NCBI RefSeq assembly: GCF_025947345.1
Contig: NZ_CP110011.1
Coordinates: 310,001-374,000, forward strand
DNA length: 64,000 bases
Reading direction: 5' to 3'
Origin: Flavobacterium sp. N502536
Lineage (GTDB): Bacteria > Bacteroidota > Bacteroidia > Flavobacteriales > Flavobacteriaceae
Shown here: positions 54,397-64,000 of the stretch, one piece after another
Layout of the letters: each line of letters opens with the position of its first letter
Numbering within the stretch: the first letter of the stretch is position 1
Made by a program: the position numbers and the translations under genes
Notes under the pieces: model-generated
What the model was told of the DNA's origin: nothing
Database searches by the model: none
Seen by the model: the letters and a program-made list of their open reading frames with translations, nothing else

Positions 54397-56595
54397 CTAT
54401 AATTCGGTAATTTCAAGGACAACGCTTGTTTCAACTTTAGAAGAGGAAACTCGTAATCCAACATTCATTAAATAATCTCCTGTAAAAGATTCTCCGGATT
54501 CCTCGAGAGATTTCTTCGCTTCGGGCATTAGATTGATTTCTTCTACTTTGTAGGTTTTATTTGGATCTAAGCCCTGAAGGCGAACGGCATTGTACTGCGG
54601 ATCGTAAAGCGGATGAAGGGTATACGAAAACAATACAGCCTTGCTTTTTGACTCGTTCACATACATTAATACAGCGCGGCTTTCCTCATAAGGAGAAATG
54701 ATGCGGTACAGGTCACCATGCCAAATTACCGGGCTCAGTCGTTTGTAGTTAGCCACTGCATCCTGACAGTATTTCAATTCTTTTTCTTTAAGTTCTTTCA
54801 CATTAATATCAAAGCCCAGCTTGCCCATCATCGCCACATCGGTTTTGAATTTAATCGATTGATTTCCCCATGATGTTACGTGATTACAAATCGAGAAGGC
54901 CGGAAAAAACTGTGAATAACCCCATTGTATAAATACTCTATTGAAAGGATCGGTATTGTCACTTGCCCAAAACTCTGTAAAATACTTCAGCAATCCATAA
55001 TCCGTTCTTCCACCACCCCCGGCGCAAAGCATCATTGGTAAATTGGGGTATTTCGTTTTAATTCGGTCCAAAACTTTATACAAGCCCTGAGTGTATTCAA
55101 TAAACAAATGCGACTGCTGGTTTTTTAAGTAAGTGGAATAGGCATTGGTCATCATTCGATTGCAATCCCATTTAAAAAAAGCTACTCCTGAATTGGTCTG
55201 CATAATATCGTCTACCGTCTTGAACACGAAGTCCTGTACTTGCGGATTGCATAAATCTAAAACCAACTGAGTACGGTAATAACTTTCAGCTCTGTTAGGC
55301 AATTTCAGTACCCAATCCGGATGTTTTTCATACAATTCACTCTTTGGATTAACCATTTCGGGCTCTATCCAGATTCCGAATTTAACTCCTGTTTTTTCTG
55401 CTTCCTGCATTAGGAAACCTATACCATTTGGCAATTTTGTTTTGGTAGCCTGCCAGTCTCCAAGACCAGATTTGTCACCACTTCTCGGATATTTATTTCC
55501 AAACCAGCCATCATCCAGCAGGAACATGTCAACCCCTAACGTTTTAGAATCGGCAAACATGTCTGTCAATTTCTTTTCATCAAAGTTGAAAAAAGTCGTT
55601 TCCCAGTTGTTCAATAAGGTCAAACGAGATTTTTCACCATCTTTAACTCCGTATTTTTTGGCCCATGAATGCAGGTTTCTACTGGCCTGTCCTTTTCCTT
55701 TATTTGAAAAAGTATATATAAAAGAAGGTGTTGTAAATACTTTTCCAGGCTGAAGATTGTATTCGGAAGCAAATGGATTAATTCCTGAACTGATTCGCAG
55801 TGAATTTTTATTGTCCAACTCAAAAGCAAACTTAAAATTCCCGGACCAGGCAATCGTCCCCGCTACAAGCTCTCCTGAATTTTCATTGGCTTTAGCATTA
55901 AGTGATAAGAAAAAAACCGGTGTCTGGTACATATTCGTGCGAACTCCTAATTTCGAATCAATCACTTTCGTACCACTCGTTAATTCACTTTCCTGCATGC
56001 GAACTTCTTTGGCCCAGTCTCCGTGAAATTGAGTTAACCAGTACTTATCGGCGTCAAAATGCAGCATTGATGATGCATAATTGTATAACATAACCGGCTT
56101 CTTTTCGTGGTGCACAATTTCCGTCCACTGCTCAATTGTATTTTCATTGTAAAATGCTTTATAATGCAGCGCAACTTCTACCGGATATGCAGGATCCTTA
56201 AGTTTTATGATTGTTTCGGCAGTATTGGCATCTATTTTTTGTGTACTGTGGCTTACATAATTTAATTCCAAAGAGGGGTTTCCGTCATTATGCGTCATTC
56301 TAATAGCCGGTTCAAACAAATTTTCTGTTCCGTAGGTTGGATAGGCCTGGTGTCTCAAATTAACCAGGGGATTTCCGTCGTTTATAACAAATGTCTTGGT
56401 ACTCTCTTTCGAAACTGCCGTATATCCTGAATTATCTTTGAGTTTCGTTCCTAAATAGGACTGATAAAGCAAGCCATTTTTTCCCACTTTTAAGATCAAA
56501 GCAGTGTTTTGAGTTTCGATCTGGATTTGTCCATCCTGCGCATTAGCTTTACAAAACAGGAATGTAAAAGCGAATAGAAATAGTATTTTTTTCAT
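54397..56595 (-). CDS. GH36-family alpha-galactosidase, secreted
   Basis: The 732-aa product has a signal peptide (to KANAQ), an N-terminal beta-sandwich and a TIM barrel. FLLDDGWFG is followed by the nucleophile Asp477 in FFKWDCNR, the MLCAGGGGR stretch, and the acid/base Asp546 in EFWASDNTDPFNR. It hydrolyses alpha-linked galactose from oligosaccharides such as raffinose or galactomannan side chains. It is divergent from susC, and its promoter shares the operator type with susC. Confidence 0.92.
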   Translation of the reverse strand: MKKILFLFAFTFLFCKANAQDGQIQIETQNTALILKVGKNGLLYQSYLGTKLKDNSGYTAVSKESTKTFVINDGNPLVNLRHQAYPTYGTENLFEPAIRMTHNDGNPSLELNYVSHSTQKIDANTAETIIKLKDPAYPVEVALHYKAFYNENTIEQWTEIVHHEKKPVMLYNYASSMLHFDADKYWLTQFHGDWAKEVRMQESELTSGTKVIDSKLGVRTNMYQTPVFFLSLNAKANENSGELVAGTIAWSGNFKFAFELDNKNSLRISSGINPFASEYNLQPGKVFTTPSFIYTFSNKGKGQASRNLHSWAKKYGVKDGEKSRLTLLNNWETTFFNFDEKKLTDMFADSKTLGVDMFLLDDGWFGNKYPRSGDKSGLGDWQATKTKLPNGIGFLMQEAEKTGVKFGIWIEPEMVNPKSELYEKHPDWVLKLPNRAESYYRTQLVLDLCNPQVQDFVFKTVDDIMQTNSGVAFFKWDCNRMMTNAYSTYLKNQQSHLFIEYTQGLYKVLDRIKTKYPNLPMMLCAGGGGRTDYGLLKYFTEFWASDNTDPFNRVFIQWGYSQFFPAFSICNHVTSWGNQSIKFKTDVAMMGKLGFDINVKELKEKELKYCQDAVANYKRLSPVIWHGDLYRIISPYEESRAVLMYVNESKSKAVLFSYTLHPLYDPQYNAVRLQGLDPNKTYKVEEINLMPEAKKSLEESGESFTGDYLMNVGLRVSSSKVETSVVLEITEL

Positions 56596-56748
56596 AAAAT
56601 TGGTTTGGTAATAATAAGTGGTTCTTTCTTATTTATGGTTTGCAAAATTCTTTAGTAGTAACACCCTTTCGCTCCTTTGCATACTGAGATCCCAATTGCG
56701 TCATAGTGTTCTTCTCATTACGCTAATCATTTATGTAAAAACGAGTTC

Positions 56749-56796
56749 CAAAAGTATAATAATCACAGGTTGCTCCATACCAGTACCCACCAGTTT
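56749..56796 (-). promoter_or_regulatory. Operator and -7 box of the alpha-galactosidase promoter
   Basis: On the minus strand ACTGGTGGGTACTGGTATG (within 56776-56796) is followed after 17 nt by TATACTTTTG, whose TACTTTTG (56749-56756) is a consensus -7 box. The site has two ACTGGT words 10 bp apart, one helical turn. An equal arrangement precedes susC. Confidence 0.7.
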
Positions 56797-57235
56797 ATTT
56801 TGGCTCATTGCAAAAAGTAATTTGTTCAAATAGTATCAAATTTTTAATTCTGATACTATATTATCCACTTTTAACCTCGTCAAAGGTCATTTTTATCATT
56901 AAAACAAAAATTCTGATGCAATCTCATTTTGTCCGTTTTGGAGTGAAAAAAATCTTTTTCAGTACTAAAAATCTCCATTTCAGAAATCAGGAAAAGAGCT
57001 TTAGAACAAGACTATTTTACTATTTGGCCCCAACTATTTCCCACTTTTAAATTTGCCAAAAAATCCTCCCTTCTTCCTCTTGTTCTCAGATCATTCATTC
57101 GTTGCACAAGCTATAAAAACAAGAAAATTCCTTAATTCTAAGTCATCCTTAAATTTATGCTTTATATTCATATATTATCCACTTTACTTTTCATATTAAT
57201 TTATTTTAAAACATTTTTTTAAACATATCGTAAAA

Positions 57236-57283
57236 AAACTGGTAGGTACTGGTATGTAAAAGTGTCGAACGTTTATACTTTTG
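57236..57283 (+). promoter_or_regulatory. Operator and -7 box of the susC promoter
   Basis: ACTGGTAGGTACTGGTATG (within 57236-57256) is followed after 17 nt by TATACTTTTG, with the -7 box TACTTTTG at 57276-57283. It matches the site at 56776-56796 in 20 of 21 positions and in spacing. Confidence 0.7.
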
Positions 57284-57421
57284 ATTTTCACATTGATCTC
57301 TTTTTCACAAACAAACAGCAAGTACTCCACGCATCTTGTTTGTTTATAAGAAGAAAAGAAAGTGATCAGTTAGTGTCAAATTAGAGAACACATTACTAAC
57401 CAAAAAACCACCAAGAAAACC

Positions 57422-60400
57422 ATGAAATTATTAACCAAAGACAAGCCAAAATACGATTGGCTTACTACTGAAATCTGGAAGGTTACCAAGCTAACATCGG
57501 GATTTCTATTTGCTATGAGCTTACAGGTTTCGACCGCAGCGGAATCTAAAGACATCAAATTTTCGTCGAAGTTGAATTCCACTCCACTTATAGAGTGCAA
57601 TGCAGCCAACAGAAAATTAACTATTGCCGGACTGGATGCTACAAACAGTTCTGCTCTTTTATTCACAGAACAAAAAACAATTAAAGGAAAAGTAACCGGT
57701 ACAAAAGGGGAGCCTTTACCAGGAGTTAACATTACCATAAAAGGAACCAAAACCGGCGTGACTACTGATTTCGACGGTAATTTTTCAATAGACGTTCCGG
57801 ATTCTAACAGCATATTGGTTATTTCATTTACCGGTTTTGTAACGAAAGAAGTTACCGCTGCGAATGCTTCAATTATTCAACTTGAAGAGCAAAATCAAAC
57901 CTTAAATGAAGTAGTTGTCGTGGGGTACGGAACTCAGAAAAAAGGTACTACAACCGGTGCAATTGCCTCTATTAAAGGATCGGCTCTGACCCAAAATGCT
58001 TCCGCAAACGTTTCAAACGGTCTTGCCGGACGTGTGTCGGGAGTAATTGCTAATAATCGTTCGGGAAGACCGGGAGATGACAGTTCCAGCCTTTTAATTC
58101 GAGGATTTAATTCCTTTGGAGGAGGTACCAGCCCACTGGTAGTCGTAGATGGTATTCCGGATCGTGATTTGAATAGAATTAATCCCGATGATATTGAGTC
58201 GGTTACTATTTTAAAAGACGCATCAGCTGCCATCTATGGGGTTCGTTCCGCCAATGGAGTAATCCTTGTGACCACTAAAAGAGGTAAAGTTGGAAAACCA
58301 ACGATTAAAATTGACGGTTCTTATGGAATTCAGCAATTAACCAGAATGGACCAAAGGGTTAATTCCTGGGAATACATGACGTACTACAACGAACTGAATG
58401 CCAACAAAGGAACAACGCTTCCTTATACACAATCTGACATCGACAAATACAAAGCAGGCAACGATCCAAATTACACGAGTACAAACTGGCTAAAAGAGGT
58501 GTACCGAAAAGATGCTCCGCAGGCTAACGTTTCTCTTTCTGTAAATGGTGGTAATGACCAGGTAAAATATTTCTTTTCCGGCCAGTACTTAAATCAGGAA
58601 AGTAATCTTAGAAACAGTGACGAAAGATACAGACAGTTTAACTTGAGATCGAATATTGATGTGAATATCTCTTCAAACTTAAAAGTTAATCTGGATATCG
58701 CAACCCGTAAAGAGGACCGAAATTACCCCGCTGTTAGTATTGGAAGCATTATGCACGAAACAGTAAGTATGTATCCTTTTATTCCGGCTTACTGGAAAAA
58801 TGGTTTACCATCTTCAGGAATTGCAAACGGAAGAAATCCAATCTTAATGTCCTCTTCGGCGGCAGGTTATGACAAAGTAGTAAACTTAATCGTAAATCCA
58901 AAAATAGGGTTCGACCTAAAATTGCCAAAAATTACAGAAGGACTTTCTTTGAACGGTTATGCTGCTTTTGACTACAATGTGCGCAGTCAGAAAAAGTTCA
59001 CCAAACCATGGGATGCTTATTCTTATGATAAGACAAATGACAGTTACAACAATGTAAAAAACAGTACGAGTATAACGAGTGTGTTGCAAAACGAGCAAAT
59101 TACGAATCAAAATACGTACTTCTTAAAGTTAGCTTACGATCGTAAATTCAACAAACATGCTTTTAATGCCTTTGTGGGATACGAGCAAACGACTACTGAC
59201 AAAACCGAAACAGTCGCTTATAGAAGAGATTTGTTAAGTGACCAATTAGATCAAATTTTTACCGGAGGTACCAAAGGACAAAATGCAACCGGAAGTGCTT
59301 ATCAGGATGGAAGAGCGAGTTACTTAGGCCGTATTGGTTATAATTATGACAATAAATATTTTGCTGAAATTTCTTCCCGTTACAACGGATCTTTCAACTT
59401 CCCGTCTGCAACCCGCTGGGGATTATTCCCTGCAATTTCAGCAGGCTGGAAAATATCTGAAGAACCTTTTTTCAAAAACAATATCAAAGCTATCGATCAG
59501 CTTAAGTTAAGAGCTTCCTGGGGGAAAATGGGTAATGATGATTTGGGCGAATGGATTAACGGTGTGTTTTATCCGAACCAGTATCTTTTCTTAACGAGAT
59601 ATCAGTTAACAACAAACCAACAGAATTACAGTTATTTTGGTTCAGATTATACCTTAAACAACAGCATCTATCTTTCGGCTACACCTAACCCTAATATTAC
59701 GTGGGAAGTACAGCACTCTACAAACGTTGGTCTTGACTTTGGATTTTTAAACAACAAGTTGACAGCCACATTTGACTATTTCAGTAACAAAAGATCTGAT
59801 ATTTTAACGGCTAGAAATGCGTCTGTGCCTTTATACACCGGATTGGCACTTCCTAAAGAAAATATCGGAGAAACGGTTAACAGAGGAGTTGACTGGTCTA
59901 TAAATTATGCCGATACCAGTAACCCATTCAAATACAGTGTTGGTTTTAATCTTACTTATGCACAAAGTGAAGTACTGTTTCGTGACGAGGCTGCGAACAT
60001 TCCAGAATGGCAAAAATCAACCGGAAAAGCAATCGATTCGTGGTTAGTTTATCAAACAAACGGTATTTACCGCACTCAGGCAGATGTGGACAATTCTGCT
60101 CATTTTGAAGGGGCAAAACCGGGAGATATTTGGGTAAAAGATACAGATGGTGATGGTAATATCACTTCAAATGATAAAGTGAGAATTCCGCAATCGGCTA
60201 CGCCAAAAATTGCTTATGGTATTCCAATGAGAGCAGAGTACAAAGGTTTTTCTATTGATTTACTGTGGACAGGGCAATCAAAAGCCAAACAAATGATTCT
60301 TCCACAAGGACAAGGAGCAATTGTAGCGCCACCAACCTGGTTGTACAATGACAGATACACGGCAGACAATCCGAATTCTAAATATCCTATAGCCTTTAAT

Positions 60401-60673
60401 GACTCTGATAATAAAAATAATATTCCGGCCGATTTTTGGTTGAGAGATGCCTCTTTCTTTAGATTAAAATCATTGGAAGTATCCTATGTGTTACCACAAA
60501 ATGCACTTTCGAGATTTGGCGTATTGAATATGAGAATTTATGCGGGAGGAACTAATTTGTTTTCTATCGATCACATGAAAAAGTACAATCTTGATCCTGA
60601 GACAAACAATACAACAGGAATCAATTATCCGCAAACCCGTATCTACAGAGTCGGTGTAACTATTGAATTATAA
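57422..60673 (+). CDS. susC: SusC/RagA-type TonB-linked outer-membrane transporter
   Basis: The 1083-aa product has a long N-terminal signal region, a carboxypeptidase-like domain (IKGKVTGTKGEPLPGVNITIKGTKTGVTTDFDGNFSI), a TonB-box segment (NEVVVVGYGTQKKG), the plug with DGIPDRDLNRINPDDIESVTILKDASAAIYGVRSANGVILVTTKRGK, and a 22-strand barrel. It imports oligosaccharides captured with SusD. The stop overlaps the region before susD, so they are one operon. The sugar is probably galactose-containing, by the divergent GH36 gene. Confidence 0.95.
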   Translation: MKLLTKDKPKYDWLTTEIWKVTKLTSGFLFAMSLQVSTAAESKDIKFSSKLNSTPLIECNAANRKLTIAGLDATNSSALLFTEQKTIKGKVTGTKGEPLPGVNITIKGTKTGVTTDFDGNFSIDVPDSNSILVISFTGFVTKEVTAANASIIQLEEQNQTLNEVVVVGYGTQKKGTTTGAIASIKGSALTQNASANVSNGLAGRVSGVIANNRSGRPGDDSSSLLIRGFNSFGGGTSPLVVVDGIPDRDLNRINPDDIESVTILKDASAAIYGVRSANGVILVTTKRGKVGKPTIKIDGSYGIQQLTRMDQRVNSWEYMTYYNELNANKGTTLPYTQSDIDKYKAGNDPNYTSTNWLKEVYRKDAPQANVSLSVNGGNDQVKYFFSGQYLNQESNLRNSDERYRQFNLRSNIDVNISSNLKVNLDIATRKEDRNYPAVSIGSIMHETVSMYPFIPAYWKNGLPSSGIANGRNPILMSSSAAGYDKVVNLIVNPKIGFDLKLPKITEGLSLNGYAAFDYNVRSQKKFTKPWDAYSYDKTNDSYNNVKNSTSITSVLQNEQITNQNTYFLKLAYDRKFNKHAFNAFVGYEQTTTDKTETVAYRRDLLSDQLDQIFTGGTKGQNATGSAYQDGRASYLGRIGYNYDNKYFAEISSRYNGSFNFPSATRWGLFPAISAGWKISEEPFFKNNIKAIDQLKLRASWGKMGNDDLGEWINGVFYPNQYLFLTRYQLTTNQQNYSYFGSDYTLNNSIYLSATPNPNITWEVQHSTNVGLDFGFLNNKLTATFDYFSNKRSDILTARNASVPLYTGLALPKENIGETVNRGVDWSINYADTSNPFKYSVGFNLTYAQSEVLFRDEAANIPEWQKSTGKAIDSWLVYQTNGIYRTQADVDNSAHFEGAKPGDIWVKDTDGDGNITSNDKVRIPQSATPKIAYGIPMRAEYKGFSIDLLWTGQSKAKQMILPQGQGAIVAPPTWLYNDRYTADNPNSKYPIAFNDSDNKNNIPADFWLRDASFFRLKSLEVSYVLPQNALSRFGVLNMRIYAGGTNLFSIDHMKKYNLDPETNNTTGINYPQTRIYRVGVTIEL

Positions 60674-60699
60674 TGGTGCAACAAAAAAAATATCTAGAC

Positions 60700-62400
60700 A
60701 TGAAAAATTATAAAACCCATACACTAATCACTATAAAAAAGAAGGCGCTTATCCTTGCCTCTTTTTGTATCACAATTGCCTCTTTTACTTCCTGTAGCGA
60801 AGATCCGCTGGACAAAGTTCCTTTGGATTCGTATACCGATGCCACAGTTTGGAATGATCTGAAACTTGCTGAAGCTTTTGCAAACAATCTGTACAATGTT
60901 TTACCGAGCACGCAACACAACTGGAACGACAAAACAAACCGCAGCTGGATTTTGTCGACTGCCTGTGACGAAGCTTTTAATAATTTTAACGATTATGACA
61001 TCTGGACTCTAAATTCAGGAGCACTGACACCCGATAATGCAAGTGATTTTGATATCTGGAAACCGACCTATGCCATCATTCAAAACTGTAATATCTTTTT
61101 GTCCCGAATTGATAACGTTCCGGGTGACGAAGCTACTCGCAACAGATTAAAAGGGGAAGTGACTTTTTTAAGAGCTTACGCTTATTTTAAACTAACAAGC
61201 GATTATGGCGGAGTTCCGTTAATCACAGCTCCTTTTGATTTAAACAGTAATTTTAAAGTGGATCGCAGTACCTATGAGCAATGTGTTGATTTTATCGTTA
61301 CCGAACTAGACAAATCTGCGGAGTCATTGCCATTAGCAACTTCAAGTCTTGGAAGAATTACTAAAGGTGCTGCACTTGCTATTAAATCAAGAGTATTGCT
61401 TTATGCTGCAAGTCCGCAATGGAATACTACCAATGATCTTGCTAAATGGAAAAAAGCATCAGACGCGGCAAAAGCGGTTATTGATTTAAACATTTATCAG
61501 CTTTATGACAAAAAGTATGAAGATCTTTTTACTACTAATAATTCAGAGATTATCTGCTCTCGTTTGTCCAGTAAAGATCCGCAATGGAGTGCTTTTAATG
61601 GTGTAGAAATGTTTAATTCGCCGAGTGGTTTTCACGGTTGGGCCAATTTTGCACCAAGCCAGAGCCATATTGACGCGTACGGAACTGCCGACGGAAAAGA
61701 CATTACCGATCCATCATCCGGTTATAATCCACAAAAACCTTATGTAAACAGAGATCCTCGTTTTTACAAAAACATAGTGTACGATGGACGTGCTTATGGA
61801 AAACCGGAATTTTTCAAAGATCGTTACGATGCCGGAAGCTCCAATAAGGCGGAGTTTTATGAAGGCGGATTAGATTCTCCTCAAGGCTGGGATACCTGGA
61901 ATGCCAGTAAAACGCGTTACACGTTCCGTAAATATTGTGATACAACATACAATTACAACAATGAAACACAAACAAACAAAGCCTGGATTATTTCCCGCTT
62001 AGGCGAAATTTATCTGAATTATGCTGAAGCGCAATTCAAACTGGGTAACGAAGGAACAGCCATACAATATTTAAATGCGATCAGACAACGTGCAGGAATA
62101 ACAAATCCGTTGACAGGTTTGACCGGTATAACTTTAGAAAACAAAATTCGCAATGAAAGACAGGTTGAATTATGTCTGGAAGGATTTCGTTACTATGATG
62201 TTCGTCGTTGGAAAATTGCCGAGCAGACAGAAAATAAGCCTTTGATGGGAGTTGTAATTACTAAAAATGGCGACGGGTCAAAAACCTATACTTATACGAA
62301 AGTACAGGATCGTTTTTTCAAACCTCAGCATTACTTATTGCCAATTCCAAGGAATGAAACAAACCGAACAAATCTGGCTCAAAACCCGGGTTATAATTAG
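60700..62400 (+). CDS. susD: SusD/RagB-type glycan-binding lipoprotein
   Basis: The 566-aa product has a lipoprotein signal (ASFTSCSED, Cys near residue 31) and SusD text in order: DNASDFDIWKPTYAIIQNCNIFLSRID, RNRLKGEVTFLRAYAYFKLTSDYGGVPLI, and a C-terminal NERQVELCLEGFRYYDVRRWK. It binds glycans at the cell surface and caps the SusC barrel. I start at ATG 60700 (MKNYKTHT) because it directly precedes the signal peptide; 60673 would overlap the susC stop. Confidence 0.94.
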   Translation: MKNYKTHTLITIKKKALILASFCITIASFTSCSEDPLDKVPLDSYTDATVWNDLKLAEAFANNLYNVLPSTQHNWNDKTNRSWILSTACDEAFNNFNDYDIWTLNSGALTPDNASDFDIWKPTYAIIQNCNIFLSRIDNVPGDEATRNRLKGEVTFLRAYAYFKLTSDYGGVPLITAPFDLNSNFKVDRSTYEQCVDFIVTELDKSAESLPLATSSLGRITKGAALAIKSRVLLYAASPQWNTTNDLAKWKKASDAAKAVIDLNIYQLYDKKYEDLFTTNNSEIICSRLSSKDPQWSAFNGVEMFNSPSGFHGWANFAPSQSHIDAYGTADGKDITDPSSGYNPQKPYVNRDPRFYKNIVYDGRAYGKPEFFKDRYDAGSSNKAEFYEGGLDSPQGWDTWNASKTRYTFRKYCDTTYNYNNETQTNKAWIISRLGEIYLNYAEAQFKLGNEGTAIQYLNAIRQRAGITNPLTGLTGITLENKIRNERQVELCLEGFRYYDVRRWKIAEQTENKPLMGVVITKNGDGSKTYTYTKVQDRFFKPQHYLLPIPRNETNRTNLAQNPGYN

Positions 62401-62585
62401 AATTTGTGATTACAGCATCTCTCTAAATAGAATTTATAAAAGTTTAATTAAACACCTGAAAACGTAGGTTTCACTCTTCGCAAAAAAGAATACAAAATCT
62501 ATGTTTCCAGGTGTAAAAGGAATTAATGCATTTTAATAAATTATCAGTGTCATGGTTATAGTCGATCGAAAAAACTGGTAATTCT

Positions 62586-62620
62586 GCAAACCCACTCTGT
62601 AAATTGTGTGGGTTTGCTTT
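62586..62620 (+). terminator. Terminator after susD
   Basis: GCAAACCCAC and GTGGGTTTGC form a stem followed by TTTT. The gene at 62670 therefore has at least partly separate expression. Confidence 0.8.
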
Positions 62621-62669
62621 TAAAATTGTACCCCTAATGGTAAAATCAATCCAATTAGAAAATAGTGTT

Positions 62670-64000
62670 ATGAAGAATCGATTTATAATTATAGTTGCAA
62701 ATTGCTGCATGTTTTTTACGGCAATTGGTCAAAACACTACAACTTTCAAATCATCAGATCCTGCCATAGAGCTGGCTTTTAACCGTGCAAAAACGATGGC
62801 CCTGAGCTACAAGGGGATCTCAAATGATCCGGTTGGTCCCTGGTATGAAGCGGCACTTCCGTCCCGATCTGCTTTTTGTATGCGGGATGTAGCACACCAA
62901 AGTATTGGCGCCGAGATACTCGGATTACATGAGGAGAATAAAAACATGCTTTCGCTTTTTGCCAAAAATATTTCAGAGAGTAAAGACTGGTGTTCATATT
63001 GGGAAATCAATAAATACGGAAAACCGGCACCGGAGGATTACCGAAATGACAAAGAATTCTGGTACAACCTCAACAGTAATTTTGATATAATGTTTGCCTG
63101 CTGGAGATTGTATTTATGGACAGGAGACGAAAGCTATATCAAAAATCCTGAATTTGAAAACTTCTTCGAAAAATCGGTAACTCAATATATTGAACGCTGG
63201 GTACTCGATGCCGACTCTTTGTTAACAAGACCAGAATTTCCAAACGCTACGGTACCCTTTAATATAAAAGATGATTTTCATAAATGCCACGGACTTGCCT
63301 CCTACTCCGAAGGAATTTCGGGTTTAAAAATGGGCGTAGATTTAGTTGCCGCCATTTACCGTGGCCTGCTCACCTACTCTGCTGTTTTAAGACAAAAAGG
63401 AGAGAATCAGAAAGCGGAATTCTTCGAAAAAAAAGCCGCAAAATACAAACAGCAAATTGAACAAAACTGGTGGGACAACGCCACCTCAACCTATAATGTT
63501 ATTTATACCAGTAACGGAAATTTCAGCAAAGACGGCGGAGAGCTTTTTCTCTTATGGTTTGATGCTTTAACTGACGCTACCCGCACTAAAAAAACAATTG
63601 AACACATTATTTCACAAAAAACCAATGTCGAAAATTTATCTTATCTCCCTTTTTTACTTTACAAATACGGTTTTGGAGATAAGGCTTACGAAACTATTTT
63701 ACATTTAACAGATCCTGCTACAAAAAGAAGAGAATATCCCGAAGTTTCGTTTGGGGTAATCGAAGGCATTGTACATGGTTATATGGGTATAGAACCTGAT
63801 GCAACGACAAAAACAATCACGACTTTATACCGTGGAAAAAACAACACCACCTCTGAATTAGACAATTTACCCATTTTAAGTACACTACTATCTGTACAAC
63901 AGGAAACCAAAAAAACAACGATTCATAACAAAGGAAAACTCTCGATTCAATCCAGAATTATGTTCTCCGGAAATTATGAAACGATACTTCTGAACAATAA
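62670..64000 (+). CDS. Secreted glycosidase-like protein, C-terminus beyond the window
   Basis: The frame is open from ATG 62670 to the window end (about 443 codons). It starts with a signal peptide (MKNRFIIIVANCCMFFTAIGQ) and has an alpha/alpha-barrel look: WYEAALPSRSAFCMRDVAHQSIGAEILG, DIMFACWRLYLWTGDESYI, GGELFLLWFDALTDA and FGVIEGIVHGYMGIE. It resembles six-hairpin glycosidases, but I cannot name the GH family. It follows susD, so it should act on the same glycan. The upstream frame has no fault. Confidence 0.7.
   Translation, partial: MKNRFIIIVANCCMFFTAIGQNTTTFKSSDPAIELAFNRAKTMALSYKGISNDPVGPWYEAALPSRSAFCMRDVAHQSIGAEILGLHEENKNMLSLFAKNISESKDWCSYWEINKYGKPAPEDYRNDKEFWYNLNSNFDIMFACWRLYLWTGDESYIKNPEFENFFEKSVTQYIERWVLDADSLLTRPEFPNATVPFNIKDDFHKCHGLASYSEGISGLKMGVDLVAAIYRGLLTYSAVLRQKGENQKAEFFEKKAAKYKQQIEQNWWDNATSTYNVIYTSNGNFSKDGGELFLLWFDALTDATRTKKTIEHIISQKTNVENLSYLPFLLYKYGFGDKAYETILHLTDPATKRREYPEVSFGVIEGIVHGYMGIEPDATTKTITTLYRGKNNTTSELDNLPILSTLLSVQQETKKTTIHNKGKLSIQSRIMFSGNYETILLNN

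Larger units (their letters stand above)
56596..57421. promoter_or_regulatory. Divergent control region of the polysaccharide-utilization locus
   Basis: No gene is seen in this 826-nt region. It holds two inverted copies of the ACTGGT-type operator with their -7 boxes, one per direction. The rest is AT-rich. Confidence 0.6.

Overview
The window is chromosomal DNA from a member of the Bacteroidota, almost certainly a Flavobacterium. It is AT-rich. Promoters carry the Bacteroidota -7 element TAnnTTTG, the tmRNA encodes the tag GENNYALAA, and there are SusC/SusD proteins, a TonB-dependent receptor and flavobacterial small lipoproteins. Genus-level placement rests on recognition, not on a search.

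Region 1 (1-8.6 kb) is the unusual part: a chromosomal RNA-repair locus. A T4 Rnl1-like RNA ligase and a T4 Pnkp-like kinase/phosphatase form a two-gene operon (2633 to 743, minus strand). A RING-like/TerD-like 746-aa protein (3625-5865, minus), an HD phosphohydrolase (6634-7254, plus) and a WYL regulator (7501-8538, plus) surround it. Two copies of one palindrome (2666-2690 and 6367-6391) lie exactly 7 nt upstream of the same AATCTTTG box, before the ligase operon and before the RING gene. This suggests one regulator drives both. The inferred ~480-nt leader of the RING gene holds five copies of a 20-nt repeat and a tRNA-like domain (6112-6228). That domain has matching acceptor strands, a D arm and a T arm, but an enlarged anticodon/variable region whose loop carries one of the repeats. 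Further tRNA-like pieces lie between the other repeats. I regard this as the most likely undescribed system here: a tRNA-mimic leader RNA co-regulated with tRNA/RNA-repair enzymes. A SUKH-like gene flanked by ~125-bp direct repeats sits inside the locus.

Region 2 (8.7-15.3 kb) is a fatty-acid beta-oxidation operon headed by a MarR regulator, with a four-helix-bundle gene inserted. Region 3 (15.5-48 kb) is mostly housekeeping: GH18 chitinase, Cu/Zn SOD, carbonic anhydrase with a SulP transporter, divergent dps/oxyR, mnmD, ilvE, an ECF-sigma operon, kup, an RsmB-like methyltransferase, menE, fumC, an NAD(P)-dependent dehydrogenase, a beta-lactamase-like hydrolase and tmRNA. Two genes (27750-28876 and 39253-41723) are each broken by an apparent single-base deletion in a short purine run.

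Region 4 (48.3-54.2 kb) is a peptide-export locus. It has an AraC regulator, two double-glycine-leader precursor peptides, a leaderless membrane peptide sharing the C-terminal motif of one precursor, a degenerate CPBP protein, an HlyD-type adaptor and a C39-peptidase ABC transporter. An orphan double-glycine peptide lies at 36451-36642.

Region 5 (54.4-64 kb) is a polysaccharide-utilization locus. A GH36 alpha-galactosidase is divergent from susC-susD, followed by a glycosidase-like protein running off the end. Both divergent promoters carry the same ACTGGT-repeat operator at identical spacing from their -7 boxes.
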